Shown here piece after piece: positions 1-7,298 of a stretch of DNA of 38,147 nucleotides (within the stretch, counting starts at the first letter, position 1; each line of letters begins with the position of its first letter). The stretch lies in the NCBI GenBank assembly GCA_031289585.1, contig JAITPF010000026.1, positions 1 through 38,147 on the forward strand, in the 5' to 3' direction. The notes below the pieces were generated by a model. It saw only the letters and a list, made by a program, of their open reading frames with translations, was not told the origin of the DNA and made no database searches. This DNA comes from Endomicrobium sp. (lineage in GTDB: Bacteria; Elusimicrobiota; Endomicrobiia; Endomicrobiales; Endomicrobiaceae). Made by a program: the position numbers and the translations under genes.

Positions 1-204
1 ATATACTCCTAATGTTATGTCTTTCCTCATTTCTTTGTCAAATCCTATCATCACTCCTACTTCACTGTCTTTATACTCTTTCGGTGAATTTTCATCTTCT
101 CCGTACTTAGTATAATTCATCTTCATCTCTCCCCACACACTATTCTCTTTTTTATCCTTCCTTCCTATCCTACCATACACTTCTTTCCTATCACTTTCTC
201 CTGC
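1..204 (-). pseudogene. Autotransporter beta-barrel remnant, continuing past an in-frame stop and off the window edge
   Basis: Directly after the TGA at 205-207, the same minus-strand frame stays open for 68 codons to the window edge. The translation looks like the start of an outer-membrane autotransporter barrel. It has a Trp-Gly strand (NSVWGEMKMNYTKYG), an acidic loop, then a strand with GVMIGFDKEM and a last strand with DITLGVY. Alternating hydrophobic residues with Gly and aromatics are typical of this barrel family. It has no start codon or ribosome site of its own. It is best read as the C-terminal part of the gene at 205-813, separated by a nonsense codon. Whether the rest of the barrel is intact lies outside the window. 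Recoding or a sequencing error could also explain the break. Confidence 0.65.
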
Positions 205-813
205 TCAGCTTCTTATCACATTCGCTAGAAAATGTCCATCCATTTGGCTAAACCCTTTCTTTGGATCTTCTCCCACTGTAGCCATCTTTGTTATCACTCT
301 ATCTATATATCCTTTACTATCTACTGATACCTTATCAAGCAATCTTGCCATTTCCTTTTGACTTTTTGTCAATCCTCTCATATTAGAAAAACGCGACTCT
401 TTGCCATACACCATTAATTTTCCTTCGCACCAATCTACAGAATACGAGCCTCTATTTATTAAAAGCTTCACTTGTGGAGCTCCGTGTATGCGTAGGTCTT
501 CGGTTGAAATAATATCTATTATTGCATATATTTTCGCTGCTCCGTCATCTCCAGGATTATCAAAATTTCTATTCTTTATTTTAAATGTCTGGGTTTTATA
601 TAAGTGTAGAGGCTCATCTTTACTCGCTACTAGCGACCTTTTATTCATAGTCCCATCAGCATTTAACACAAATGTTACTATTTTGTCTTCAATTGGTTTT
701 CTAGCATCGGCAGCAATACCAGTACTATAGGATACCAAAATCATCACCGCAAATAGAATCACATACAAAAAAGATACTTTAACATTCTTCGACAAATTTT
801 TTATCATATTCAT
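205..813 (-). CDS. Exported N-terminal part of an interrupted autotransporter
   Basis: This 202-aa frame starts at an ATG preceded by an AAAGGAAAA ribosome site. It opens with a signal peptide: basic residues, a hydrophobic stretch from about residue 14 to 32, then GIAADA as a likely cleavage site. The middle, residues 40-140, is a short beta-rich passenger with no domain I recognise. Residues 145-202 (LTKSQKEMARLLDKV to MDGHFLANVIRS) resemble the helical linker seen just before an autotransporter barrel. The frame then meets TGA at 205-207, and barrel-like sequence continues in the same frame, so the product as read would be secreted but have no membrane anchor. The leader shares KNVKVS with the next gene. 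It is probably a decaying surface protein; a genuine short secreted protein is less likely. Confidence 0.7.
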   Translation of the reverse strand: MNMIKNLSKNVKVSFLYVILFAVMILVSYSTGIAADARKPIEDKIVTFVLNADGTMNKRSLVASKDEPLHLYKTQTFKIKNRNFDNPGDDGAAKIYAIIDIISTEDLRIHGAPQVKLLINRGSYSVDWCEGKLMVYGKESRFSNMRGLTKSQKEMARLLDKVSVDSKGYIDRVITKMATVGEDPKKGFSQMDGHFLANVIRS

Positions 814-1021
814 TTTTCCTTTTATTTTGGGATTGCTCTGTTTTTAGTGAAAATCATTTATTTTTATATAAGATTTGCTTAAAAAGTTGTTCTTTTTAAA
901 GAATTCTATATTTTTCAAATATTTTTATATTTTTACCACTAAATTCAGAGCAATACCCTTATTTTTTTTACGAACATCATTTCAATTGTTTATCAACCAT
1001 AATATTAATACTTAAAAGGCT

Positions 1022-1477
1022 CTAATTATCCCATACCGAACCATTAACACTGGTTGTCCCTAGTGCTGGTGGGTTGCCATCATCGTCGTTACAGTTCTTA
1101 CAGTTACATGGCGGACAACCATCCTCTTTTGCTTTTTGTATCATCTCCTGCAACTTTCCTTCAGCGTCAGTTCTACCATCCCAACTTCCAAAAAAAGTAA
1201 GCCCTAGTCCTACTGCCGCTCCTATTCCTCCTCCTACTATTACTATTGGTAATGTTATCGCTGTTGCTGCTCCTACTACTGCTCCACCTGCGACTAATGC
1301 TGCTTTTGCTGCTGCTGCTGCTGCCATTGCTCCTCCTGCTCCTACTACTGCTCCTATTCCCGCTCCTGCCATTTTCCCACCTACACTTGCTTCTACTCCC
1401 GAACTCATTAACACTAATGATAAAACTACACACATAACAGACACCTTTACATTCTTAAACGATAAACTTTTTTTCAT
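1022..1477 (-). CDS. Exported Ala/Gly-rich glycine-zipper protein with a Cys cluster
   Basis: This 151-aa protein of unknown function has a clear signal peptide (MKKSLSFKNVKVSVMCVVLS, then a hydrophobic run ending near VEAS). Residues 32-95 are Gly/Ala-rich with GxxxG spacing, such as GAGIGAVVGAGGAMAAAAAA and GGGIGAAVGLG. That pattern is typical of glycine-zipper segments that pack in or on membranes. The C-terminal third is hydrophilic and contains CPPCNCKNC, four cysteines that could form disulfides or bind a metal. A purine-rich ribosome site lies upstream (AAAAAGGAAAAGGAAAG). The leader resembles that of the next gene in both protein and DNA. The Ala codons form short GCN triplet runs open to slippage without frame loss. 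It may be an envelope or host-interaction protein, but nothing in the sequence settles this. Confidence 0.65.
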   Translation of the reverse strand: MKKSLSFKNVKVSVMCVVLSLVLMSSGVEASVGGKMAGAGIGAVVGAGGAMAAAAAAKAALVAGGAVVGAATAITLPIVIVGGGIGAAVGLGLTFFGSWDGRTDAEGKLQEMIQKAKEDGCPPCNCKNCNDDDGNPPALGTTSVNGSVWDN

Positions 1478-1601
1478 TTTCTTTCCTTTTCCTTTTTAAT
1501 TTAATTTATACCACTTTAACTATTCCAGCTCTAATACTTTATCCAATTAACAGTTGATAACATTTTCTTGCGCCATTATTTCTGCGCATTTTTCTATTAT
1601 T

Positions 1602-2240
1602 TTATTTAACTCTTTCAGACAGACTCTCTTGATATTCTCTAAATGCCACTTTCACACTCTCTTCGCTTGCAACTTTAGCATTATACGTATCATAAAATGT
1701 ATACAGTAACATTGATATTCCTGCTACTGCTAAAGCTCCTATTCCTACTACTAATGCCGTTCCTCCCAATAATGCTGTTCCTGCTGCTGCTCCCGTTCCT
1801 CCTACTGTTCCTGCTAATGTTGTGCCTGCTGTTCCTCCTGCTGTTACTGCTAATGCTGCTAACGTTGGTGCTCCTGCTGCTGTTGTTGTTCCTACCGCCG
1901 CTGCTGCCAGTGCTGTGAGTCCTACTCCTGCTGCTGTATTCATATAAGTCGTTAGTCCTAGTGCTGCTGCTGTTATTCCGGCAGCACCAGGTAGAGCAGG
2001 CATTGCTCCTGCTAATGCTGCTACTCCTGCTGTTGCTCCTGTTGCTCCTGCTATTTTTGCTGCTACTACTACTATTCCTCCTACTGCTGCTCCTAATCCT
2101 CCTCCTACTGCTCCTGCTACTAATAATCCTTTTGCTCCTGCTTCTGAATTAACAACTCCCGAACACACTATCATCAATGATAAAACCACACACATAACAG
2201 ATGTCTTTAAACTCTTAAATAATAATAAACTGCTTCTCAC
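1602..2240 (-). CDS. Exported Ala/Gly/Thr-rich low-complexity protein
   Basis: This 212-aa protein of unknown function probably starts at GTG (2240-2238), with GAGAGGAT at a suitable distance. The leader (KSLKTSVMCVVLSLMIVCSG) closely matches that of the gene at 1022-1477. Residues 35-185 are almost entirely Ala, Gly, Thr, Val and Leu in irregular repeats (GAAAGTALLGGTALVVGIGA is typical) with GxxxG spacing. That would suit several membrane-embedded or self-associating glycine-zipper helices. The last 30 residues (from about YDTYNAKVASEE) are polar and charged. Most Ala and Gly codons are GCA and GGA, so the DNA is a long imperfect triplet repeat. It is probably an envelope protein paralogous in its leader to its neighbour, with a different mature part. 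Confidence 0.6.
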   Translation of the reverse strand: MRSSLLLFKSLKTSVMCVVLSLMIVCSGVVNSEAGAKGLLVAGAVGGGLGAAVGGIVVVAAKIAGATGATAGVAALAGAMPALPGAAGITAAALGLTTYMNTAAGVGLTALAAAAVGTTTAAGAPTLAALAVTAGGTAGTTLAGTVGGTGAAAGTALLGGTALVVGIGALAVAGISMLLYTFYDTYNAKVASEESVKVAFREYQESLSERVK

Positions 2241-2648
2241 TTTTATCCTCTCTCTTCAGATTAATTTTTACTCACTTTCTCCCAGTTTTAACAGTTAACA
2301 AAGTTTAAAAACAACAAAAATCATTTACAAAAAATCGCACTTATTATTTCAGTCATCCTCCTCCTCTCTCTAAGTATTTCTTTTATTTCGAGATATTTTT
2401 TTGGATTTCATTTCCACTTTGTCAAAGTTTGGAAATAACTTATAATTTTAATAATTATAGTCCAAAAAAGAGGTCATAAAATTTCAATTCGTAAAATTTT
2501 TGTGAACTCTTGTGAAATTTTCGTGAATTCTTTGTAACTTGTCTCACAAAAGATAATAAAAACATTATGAACTACATAAAACTAAAAGAGAAAAGCAACA
2601 AAAAATTTAGAAAGTGTTTTTTTACGCTTGCGAAAGTGAACATCCAAA
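2241..2648. other. AT-rich gene-free stretch upstream of the Ala/Gly-rich gene
   Basis: No convincing gene is seen here. On the minus strand, a GGAGGAGG purine block (about 2357-2364) abuts an ATG at 2356-2354. The ATG opens only an 11-codon frame, and zero spacing makes it a poor ribosome site. The stretch probably holds the promoter of the minus-strand gene at 1602-2240, but I could not place clear -35 and -10 boxes. Confidence 0.4.
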
Positions 2649-3345
2649 TTGTTGTAAGATGTTAGTTAACATGGATTCCCGCGTGCGCGGGAATGGCACG
2701 ACAAAAGAATAGATTCATGCGTGAGCTTACATGCGAATGTCTTTATCGGAGGCGGGAAGGACACAAACAATGACAACGGAAAACATGGATTCCTGTTTTC
2801 ACAGGAAGGACACAACTAACGCAACGACAGATAATAATGCAACCAAAGAATGTTTTGTCATGCTCGCGAAAGGCGAGCATCCAAGTAAAAAATGACAACG
2901 GAAAATATGGATTCCAACTGGAGTTTACCCTTGAAGGCCTTAATTGGGGATAGGAATGACACCGTATTTTGCCCTCATTGCGCACTGCCAAAGGCAGCGA
3001 GGGTAGGGACAAAGTCCCGACGAAGCAATCTATGTTGTTAGTAAAGGAAAGATTGCCACGCCTACTTCGTAGGCTCGCAATGACGGACACAGGACTAAAA
3101 GAAAAGATTGCCACGTTGCTTCGCAATCTCGCAATGACAAACAAGATTATAAGTACCGTGTCATACCCGTGACAACGGGTATCCAAGTTGTCGTAAGATG
3201 TTAGTTAACATGGATTCCCGCGAACGCGGGAATGACACAGCAAAAGAAATGACACAACAAAATCAATGCGGATTTAGCGGGAGTTTGTTTACCCTCGAAT
3301 GTCTTTATCGGGGGCGGGAAGGACACAACAAAAGGAATAACACGG
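2649..3345. repeat. Composite block of dispersed palindromic repeats
   Basis: Several repeat types are packed here. (1) A direct repeat at 2649-2683 and 3188-3222 (TTGTNGTAAGATGTTAG and onward) leads into the palindromes 2675-2694 and 3214-3233, with ATTCCCGC/GCGGGAAT arms. (2) Two hairpin units lie at 3051-3086 and 3106-3138. Each runs from GATTGCCAC to GCAATGAC, with different inner stems. (3) A longer unit near 2978-3031 has GGGAC/GTCCC arms and GACGAAGCAATCT. (4) A GAATGTCTTTATCGG segment occurs near 2736 and 3298. The block runs almost to the stop codon of the rluD-like gene. Open frames inside it come from the repeats and have no ribosome sites worth keeping. Confidence 0.8.
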
Positions 3346-3352
3346 CAAGAGG

Positions 3353-4237
3353 TTACTTTTTAAAAATCTCTTTCATATCGTTGGGAAGTTCTGCGATGAA
3401 TTCAACTGTTTTAGAAGTTCTTGGATGTGTAAAAACTAAATTGCGAGCATGTAGCATTTGTCTTTGATAACTTTTTCCATTTATTGTTTCTGGACCACCA
3501 TATTGCTTATCACCTATAACAGGATGATTTATATATTTCATATGACTTCTTATCTGGTGTGTTCTACCCGTAATAATTCTTACTTCAACTAAAGTGTAGC
3601 CATCTTTTCTTGCAATAACTTTAAATTCTGTAACAGCCTCCTTTTTTGCAAAAGGATTAACAGACATAAGTTTTCTATTTTGTGGAGATCTTCCAAGAGG
3701 AGCTTCTATTCTTCCTTTATTTTCAACTAAAGTGCCTTTAACTGCAGCATAATATACTTTCTTTACAGCTCTTTTCTGAAGTTGTTTTGAAATACTGATT
3801 TTTGATTTTTCATTTTTTGCAAAAATGATGAGACCTGAAGTGTCTTTATCAAGCCTATGAACTAAATATGGATTATATTTTCCTGCGGAATGTTCCATTA
3901 AAGCATTAAGCAAAGTTCCTGACGGATGACCATAAGATGGATGAACTACAATACCAGGGTGCTTGTTTACAATAATAATGTCGTTATCTTCATATACAAT
4001 ATCAAGTCTTATTTTCTCAGGGTTTATTTGAAGTTTTTCTTCTTTTTTAAATTCAACTGTTATAACATCATCGTGTTTTAATTTGTAACTTGAAAGAACA
4101 ATTTTATCATTTACTAAAACGTTCTGTTTGTCTGTAAGTTTCTGAAAATAAGAACGAGAATAATCTTTATATATTGAAGCTAAATAAGAATCAACTCTTT
4201 CTCTTTCAAATTTTTCATATATTATTTTTTCTTGCAT
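3353..4237 (-). CDS. rluD: RluD-family 23S rRNA pseudouridine synthase
   Basis: This 294-aa protein isomerises uridines to pseudouridine in ribosomal RNA, acting in the cytoplasm. Residues 12-65 form an S4 RNA-binding domain (RVDSYLASIYKDYSRSYFQK). The catalytic domain follows, with the family signature HRLDKDTSGLIIFAK at 127-141; D130 is the expected catalytic aspartate. GRTHQIRSHM and HPVIGDKQYGG near the C-terminus are further family motifs. Length is normal for RluD/RluC-type enzymes of about 300-325 residues. Its start overlaps the end of lgt by 16 bp, so the two are probably co-translated. The subfamily is uncertain: RluC or another RluA-superfamily member is possible, though the S4 domain and the position beside lspA favour RluD. 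Confidence 0.88.
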   Translation of the reverse strand: MQEKIIYEKFERERVDSYLASIYKDYSRSYFQKLTDKQNVLVNDKIVLSSYKLKHDDVITVEFKKEEKLQINPEKIRLDIVYEDNDIIIVNKHPGIVVHPSYGHPSGTLLNALMEHSAGKYNPYLVHRLDKDTSGLIIFAKNEKSKISISKQLQKRAVKKVYYAAVKGTLVENKGRIEAPLGRSPQNRKLMSVNPFAKKEAVTEFKVIARKDGYTLVEVRIITGRTHQIRSHMKYINHPVIGDKQYGGPETINGKSYQRQMLHARNLVFTHPRTSKTVEFIAELPNDMKEIFKK

Positions 4238-4977
4238 ATTATAAAAACTCCAAACACAAATAAAAGAATAGATATTATTTGAGATATAGAAAAACCAAAA
4301 TACTGTATCCCTCTATAGTCGCCGCGGAAAAACTCAATAATAAATCTTAAAACAGTATAACCTATAAGATAAATTGCAAAAGATATTCCTATTTTATGTT
4401 CTTTTTTAGAATAAAAATGTAAAAACATAAACAATAAAAAATTTGCAAAAGATTCGTAAAGCTGTGTTGGATGCAAATGCACTCCTTTAACAGCTAAAGA
4501 ATGTTTATCGATAAATACTACAGACCACGGAAGACTAGTATATTTTCCATAACAACAACCAGCAAAAAAACAACCGATTCTTCCTATGGCATGCCCCAAA
4601 GCTAAAGCTGGAGCAAAAAAATCGCCTAATTTAAGTAATTGTATTTTTTTTCTTTTTGCGTATATAGTTATAAAAATTACTGCCGCAATAAAGCCCCCGT
4701 AATAAACAAGTCCCCCCTGCCAAAGTTCAAAAATCTTAAGCGGTGACGAAATAAACTCATCTAAGTTTGTAAGAACATAAAGGAGTCTCCCCCCTACTAT
4801 GGCAAAAATCGCCATATACATAAACAAAGAATACAAATTATCTTGTGAAATTATTTTTTCTCTTGATTTCTTTATTGAATATGAAAGATAGGAACTTGCC
4901 GCAAGAAAAGCTACAGCTACAAGAAACCCATAAGTATAAATTGTAAGATTTCCGAAACTAAAAAGAATTGGATGCAT
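4222..4977 (-). CDS. lgt: Prolipoprotein diacylglyceryl transferase
   Basis: Lgt moves a diacylglyceryl group from phosphatidylglycerol to the lipobox cysteine of prolipoproteins, the first step of lipoprotein maturation in the inner membrane. The 251-aa product has about seven hydrophobic segments. It carries the Lgt signature HAIGRIGCFFAGCCYGK at 129-145, where R133 matches the essential arginine region. HLHPTQLYESF at 167-177 is the second conserved block. It lies 13 bp after lspA and overlaps rluD by 16 bp, so lspA-lgt-rluD reads as one operon. The next lipoprotein enzyme, LspA, is encoded just upstream. The ATG at 4977 has only a weak AGG upstream, which suits coupling to lspA translation. 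Confidence 0.95.
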   Translation of the reverse strand: MHPILFSFGNLTIYTYGFLVAVAFLAASSYLSYSIKKSREKIISQDNLYSLFMYMAIFAIVGGRLLYVLTNLDEFISSPLKIFELWQGGLVYYGGFIAAVIFITIYAKRKKIQLLKLGDFFAPALALGHAIGRIGCFFAGCCYGKYTSLPWSVVFIDKHSLAVKGVHLHPTQLYESFANFLLFMFLHFYSKKEHKIGISFAIYLIGYTVLRFIIEFFRGDYRGIQYFGFSISQIISILLFVFGVFIICKKK

Positions 4978-4990
4978 ATTTTATTATACC

Positions 4991-5470
4991 TTAAATACTA
5001 AAGTCCTTCACTTCGTGAGAACAAAAAAGAATATCAATTAAAATTAAAGCCATTGCTATACAGATGCAGGAATCGGCGATATTAAATGCAGGCCATCTTA
5101 AAGAATTAATTCCAAAATCTAAAAAGTCCACAACTGCACCACGCAAGACTCTGTCTATAAGATTGCCAAATCCTCCAGTAATAACAAGACAAAAAGCATA
5201 TCTTTGTATTTCATGAATTTTACTCCAGTTCTTACAAAGCCACATTATTATTGCACATAAAAACAAAAATACAAGAAGTATAAACAAGAAATTTTTACCC
5301 TGAAAAATGCTGAAAGCTATTCCAGTATTGTGAATGTTTGTAATATTAAAAAAATCAAAGAATGGAATAATACTTACACAAGAACTATATGGAATAAACT
5401 TACTTATCGCATATTTTGTCAATTGGTCTAGTGTCAGTATAACTATGCTTAATAAAAAAGGAAATTTCAA
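4991..5470 (-). CDS. lspA: Lipoprotein signal peptidase II
   Basis: LspA is the inner-membrane aspartyl protease that removes the signal peptide from lipid-modified prolipoproteins made by Lgt. The 159-aa product has four hydrophobic segments and the family motifs: LDQLTKY near residue 14, NITNIHNTGIAFS at 42-54, GNLIDRVLRGAVVDF at 102-116 and PAFNIADS at 127-134. D115 and D133 are the expected catalytic pair. The start is TTG at 5470-5468, with AGAGG 9 nt upstream; no better ATG exists. It is the first gene of the lspA-lgt-rluD cluster, so its promoter should lie in the repeat-bearing region to the right. Length is normal for the family. Confidence 0.94.
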   Translation of the reverse strand: MKFPFLLSIVILTLDQLTKYAISKFIPYSSCVSIIPFFDFFNITNIHNTGIAFSIFQGKNFLFILLVFLFLCAIIMWLCKNWSKIHEIQRYAFCLVITGGFGNLIDRVLRGAVVDFLDFGINSLRWPAFNIADSCICIAMALILIDILFCSHEVKDFSI

Positions 5471-6078
5471 ATCTTTATACCTCTATCTATGTCAGTGCGC
5501 AATAATAACAAAAAAACAAATTACTTTGTCAGTTCATTCACAAGTTGTATTCAACTAGGTTAATGATAACATATTATAATGCCTTTTGATAATGCGCTGA
5601 CGACGACGAAAAACTCGGATTCTTGCTGGAGTTTATCCTCAAGTGTCTAATTGGGGACAGGAATGACACAAAGTTATGAAACTATAAGTCGTCATCAATT
5701 CACTTGAAGAAGGGTGTCATTGCGAGTCCTGAAAGGGCGAAGCAATCTGTGTTGTTAGTAAAAGAAAGATTGCCACAGCCCTTCGGGCTTCGCAATGACG
5801 GACAGAACTAAAAGAAAAGATTGTCATAGTCTTTCGGACTTTCGCAATGACGACTAATATCATAAGTACCGTATCATTCCCGAATGTCTTTAATCGGGTA
5901 TCAAGTTGTTGTAAGATGTTAGCTACCGTGGAAATGACACAGGCAAAAGATATGAATAGCAGGGGCAAAAGTGCTGTGTCATGCTCGCGGAGACAAAGTC
6001 TCAAGCGAAGGCATCCATGTTAAAAATTGATGATAGCCCTTTTCAACTGGGTTGATGACAAGTATACAAGTATCGTTT
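5471..6078. repeat. Gene-free spacer with tandem palindromic repeats
   Basis: No gene is supported here. Two hairpin units lie at 5768-5803 (inner arms AGCCC/GGGCT) and 5819-5852 (AGTC/GACT), 51 bp apart and joined by GGACAGAACTAAAAGAAAAG. A longer related piece lies at 5717-5755. TTGTTGTAAGATGTTAG near 5908 matches the repeats near 2649 and 3188, but the palindrome after it is missing. TTTTCAACTGGGTTGATGAC at 6040-6059 recurs exactly at 23691-23710. The promoter of lspA should lie near 5480-5580, which is AT-rich, but I could not place it. Confidence 0.75.
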
Positions 6079-6693
6079 TTATAAATCCTGCAAAGATTTT
6101 CTTATTAAATCCTCTAAACTAATATTTTCATTACGCTCATAAGCATTATTTACTGCAGTCCTTGCCTGGTGTTCTTTATATCCTAAAGTTATAAGTCCTT
6201 CTATAGCTTCCGAAATTATCGCACTCTCGTTTGTTTTCGCACTTGTCCATTTTTCTTCGCTTGAAACATTGACTGCTGATATTTTATCTTTTAAAGCGGA
6301 AATAAGCTTATCTGCAGTCTTTTTTGTAAAACCAAATACGTTGTTTAGCATTGATTGATTTTTTGAAATTATTGCAGTTTTAAAATCTGCAAACGATTTA
6401 GAAATTTTATCAGTATATTCCATAGCTTTTTTAGCACCTGTACCAGGGACTTCGTCCTTTATAAGCAGATACATATCTCTTTCTTCCCTTGTCAAAAAAC
6501 CATAAAGAGAAATAACTCCGCCATACATCCCCGCAACAGCTTCAACTATATATATTTTTACCAAATTTCCAACTTCAGGAAGTTTTGAAAAAGTAGAAAG
6601 TGGAATTGATATTATATAACCGACACCATTAACATCAACAACTATGTCTCCTGTAGATTTTAAATCAAGCGTTCCACGTAAATAATCTATCAT
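6079..6693 (-). CDS. ruvA: Holliday junction DNA helicase subunit RuvA
   Basis: RuvA binds four-way DNA junctions and loads the RuvB motor for branch migration in recombinational repair. The 204-aa product has the usual three parts. An OB-fold domain spans residues 1-62 (MIDYLRGTLDLKS, VNGVGYIISIPLSTF). A helix-hairpin-helix region lies at about 70-135 (VPGTGAKKAMEY, FGFTKKTADKLISALKDK). A C-terminal RuvB-contact domain follows (LITLGYKEHQARTAVNNAY). The second hairpin lacks the usual GxG (FGFTKK where PGIGKK is common), so junction contacts may be altered. It follows ruvC with a 95-bp gap. No ruvB follows within the window, although ruvA-ruvB adjacency is common. Confidence 0.88.
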   Translation of the reverse strand: MIDYLRGTLDLKSTGDIVVDVNGVGYIISIPLSTFSKLPEVGNLVKIYIVEAVAGMYGGVISLYGFLTREERDMYLLIKDEVPGTGAKKAMEYTDKISKSFADFKTAIISKNQSMLNNVFGFTKKTADKLISALKDKISAVNVSSEEKWTSAKTNESAIISEAIEGLITLGYKEHQARTAVNNAYERNENISLEDLIRKSLQDL

Positions 6694-6788
6694 TACAATC
6701 CCTTATTTCGCTTGGCATCAACCCGGTTCGAATAAAACTTTATCATCTCGGACCGATTATAAGTAAAAATATCGACCACACTATATCT

Positions 6789-7283
6789 TCATCTTGTCGT
6801 TTTTGCTGTCCATTTTATAGTATTAACATGGCATATCGCTATCGCAAGCGCATCTGCAGCATCATCTGGTTTTGGAATTTCTTTAAGTCTTAAAAAAGTT
6901 TTTACCATATGCTGCATTTGATATTTGTCAGCCGAACCATATCCAGTCAATGCCATTTTTACAAGTCTTGGATTATATTCAAACAACGGTATTTTATTTA
7001 ATGATACAGTCAAAACAATTGCACCCCTTGCTTGTCCTACAGCAGCAACACTTTTCGCTGCTTTCAAAAAAAATAATTCTTCTATTGCAGCAACTTCAGG
7101 TTTATACTTATCTATAATACATTGAAGCTCTATATTAATATTTTGTAATCTTTGTATAAGAGATGTCGATGGCATCGTTTTAATGCAACCGTACTGTATT
7201 GGATTAATTTTATCTCTGGAAAGCGCTTCAATAATACCCCACCCCGTGAGTAAAAGACCAGGATCAATTCCAAGTACTATCAT
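6789..7283 (-). CDS. ruvC: Holliday junction resolvase RuvC
   Basis: RuvC is the dimeric endonuclease that cuts Holliday junctions to end recombination. The 164-aa product matches the family length. The acidic active site is visible: D7 in LGIDPG, E68 in AAIEELFF, and D141/D144 in PDDAADALA. ARGAIV and YNPRLVKMALTGYGSADK are also conserved. It starts at ATG 7283 and lies 15 bp after the yebC stop, so yebC-ruvC is very probably one transcript, an arrangement common in bacteria. ruvA follows after 95 bp. Confidence 0.94.
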   Translation of the reverse strand: MIVLGIDPGLLLTGWGIIEALSRDKINPIQYGCIKTMPSTSLIQRLQNINIELQCIIDKYKPEVAAIEELFFLKAAKSVAAVGQARGAIVLTVSLNKIPLFEYNPRLVKMALTGYGSADKYQMQHMVKTFLRLKEIPKPDDAADALAIAICHVNTIKWTAKTTR

Positions 7284-7298
7284 TATATTAAAGGACTC

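Noticed and set aside
205-207. TGA read as an amino acid (selenocysteine or alternative code) in the autotransporter
   Set aside because: TGA acts as a normal stop at atpH (overlapping ATGA), at the ligase gene and elsewhere; no selenocysteine insertion hairpin was apparent and the site is not catalytic.
1074-2152. Leu-rich and Pro/Ala-rich plus-strand open frames opposite the two exported Ala/Gly genes
   Set aside because: They are antisense to GCN/GGN triplet tracts, which read as CTN and CCN codons; no ribosome sites or domain logic.
3051-3138. Possible CRISPR array because short units recur with spacing of 51-55 bp
   Set aside because: Only two units per site, the conserved parts flank a variable palindrome rather than unique spacers, and no cas genes are present.
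2743-3467. Open frames on both strands in the repeat block
   Set aside because: They are translations of the dispersed repeats and break when compared between copies.
5717-6004. 95-aa minus-strand frame in the spacer between lspA and ruvA
   Set aside because: Built entirely from repeat sequence; no ribosome site.
6716-6760. tRNA-like GGTTCGAAT string between ruvC and ruvA
   Set aside because: No acceptor stem, D arm or anticodon arm can be formed around it.
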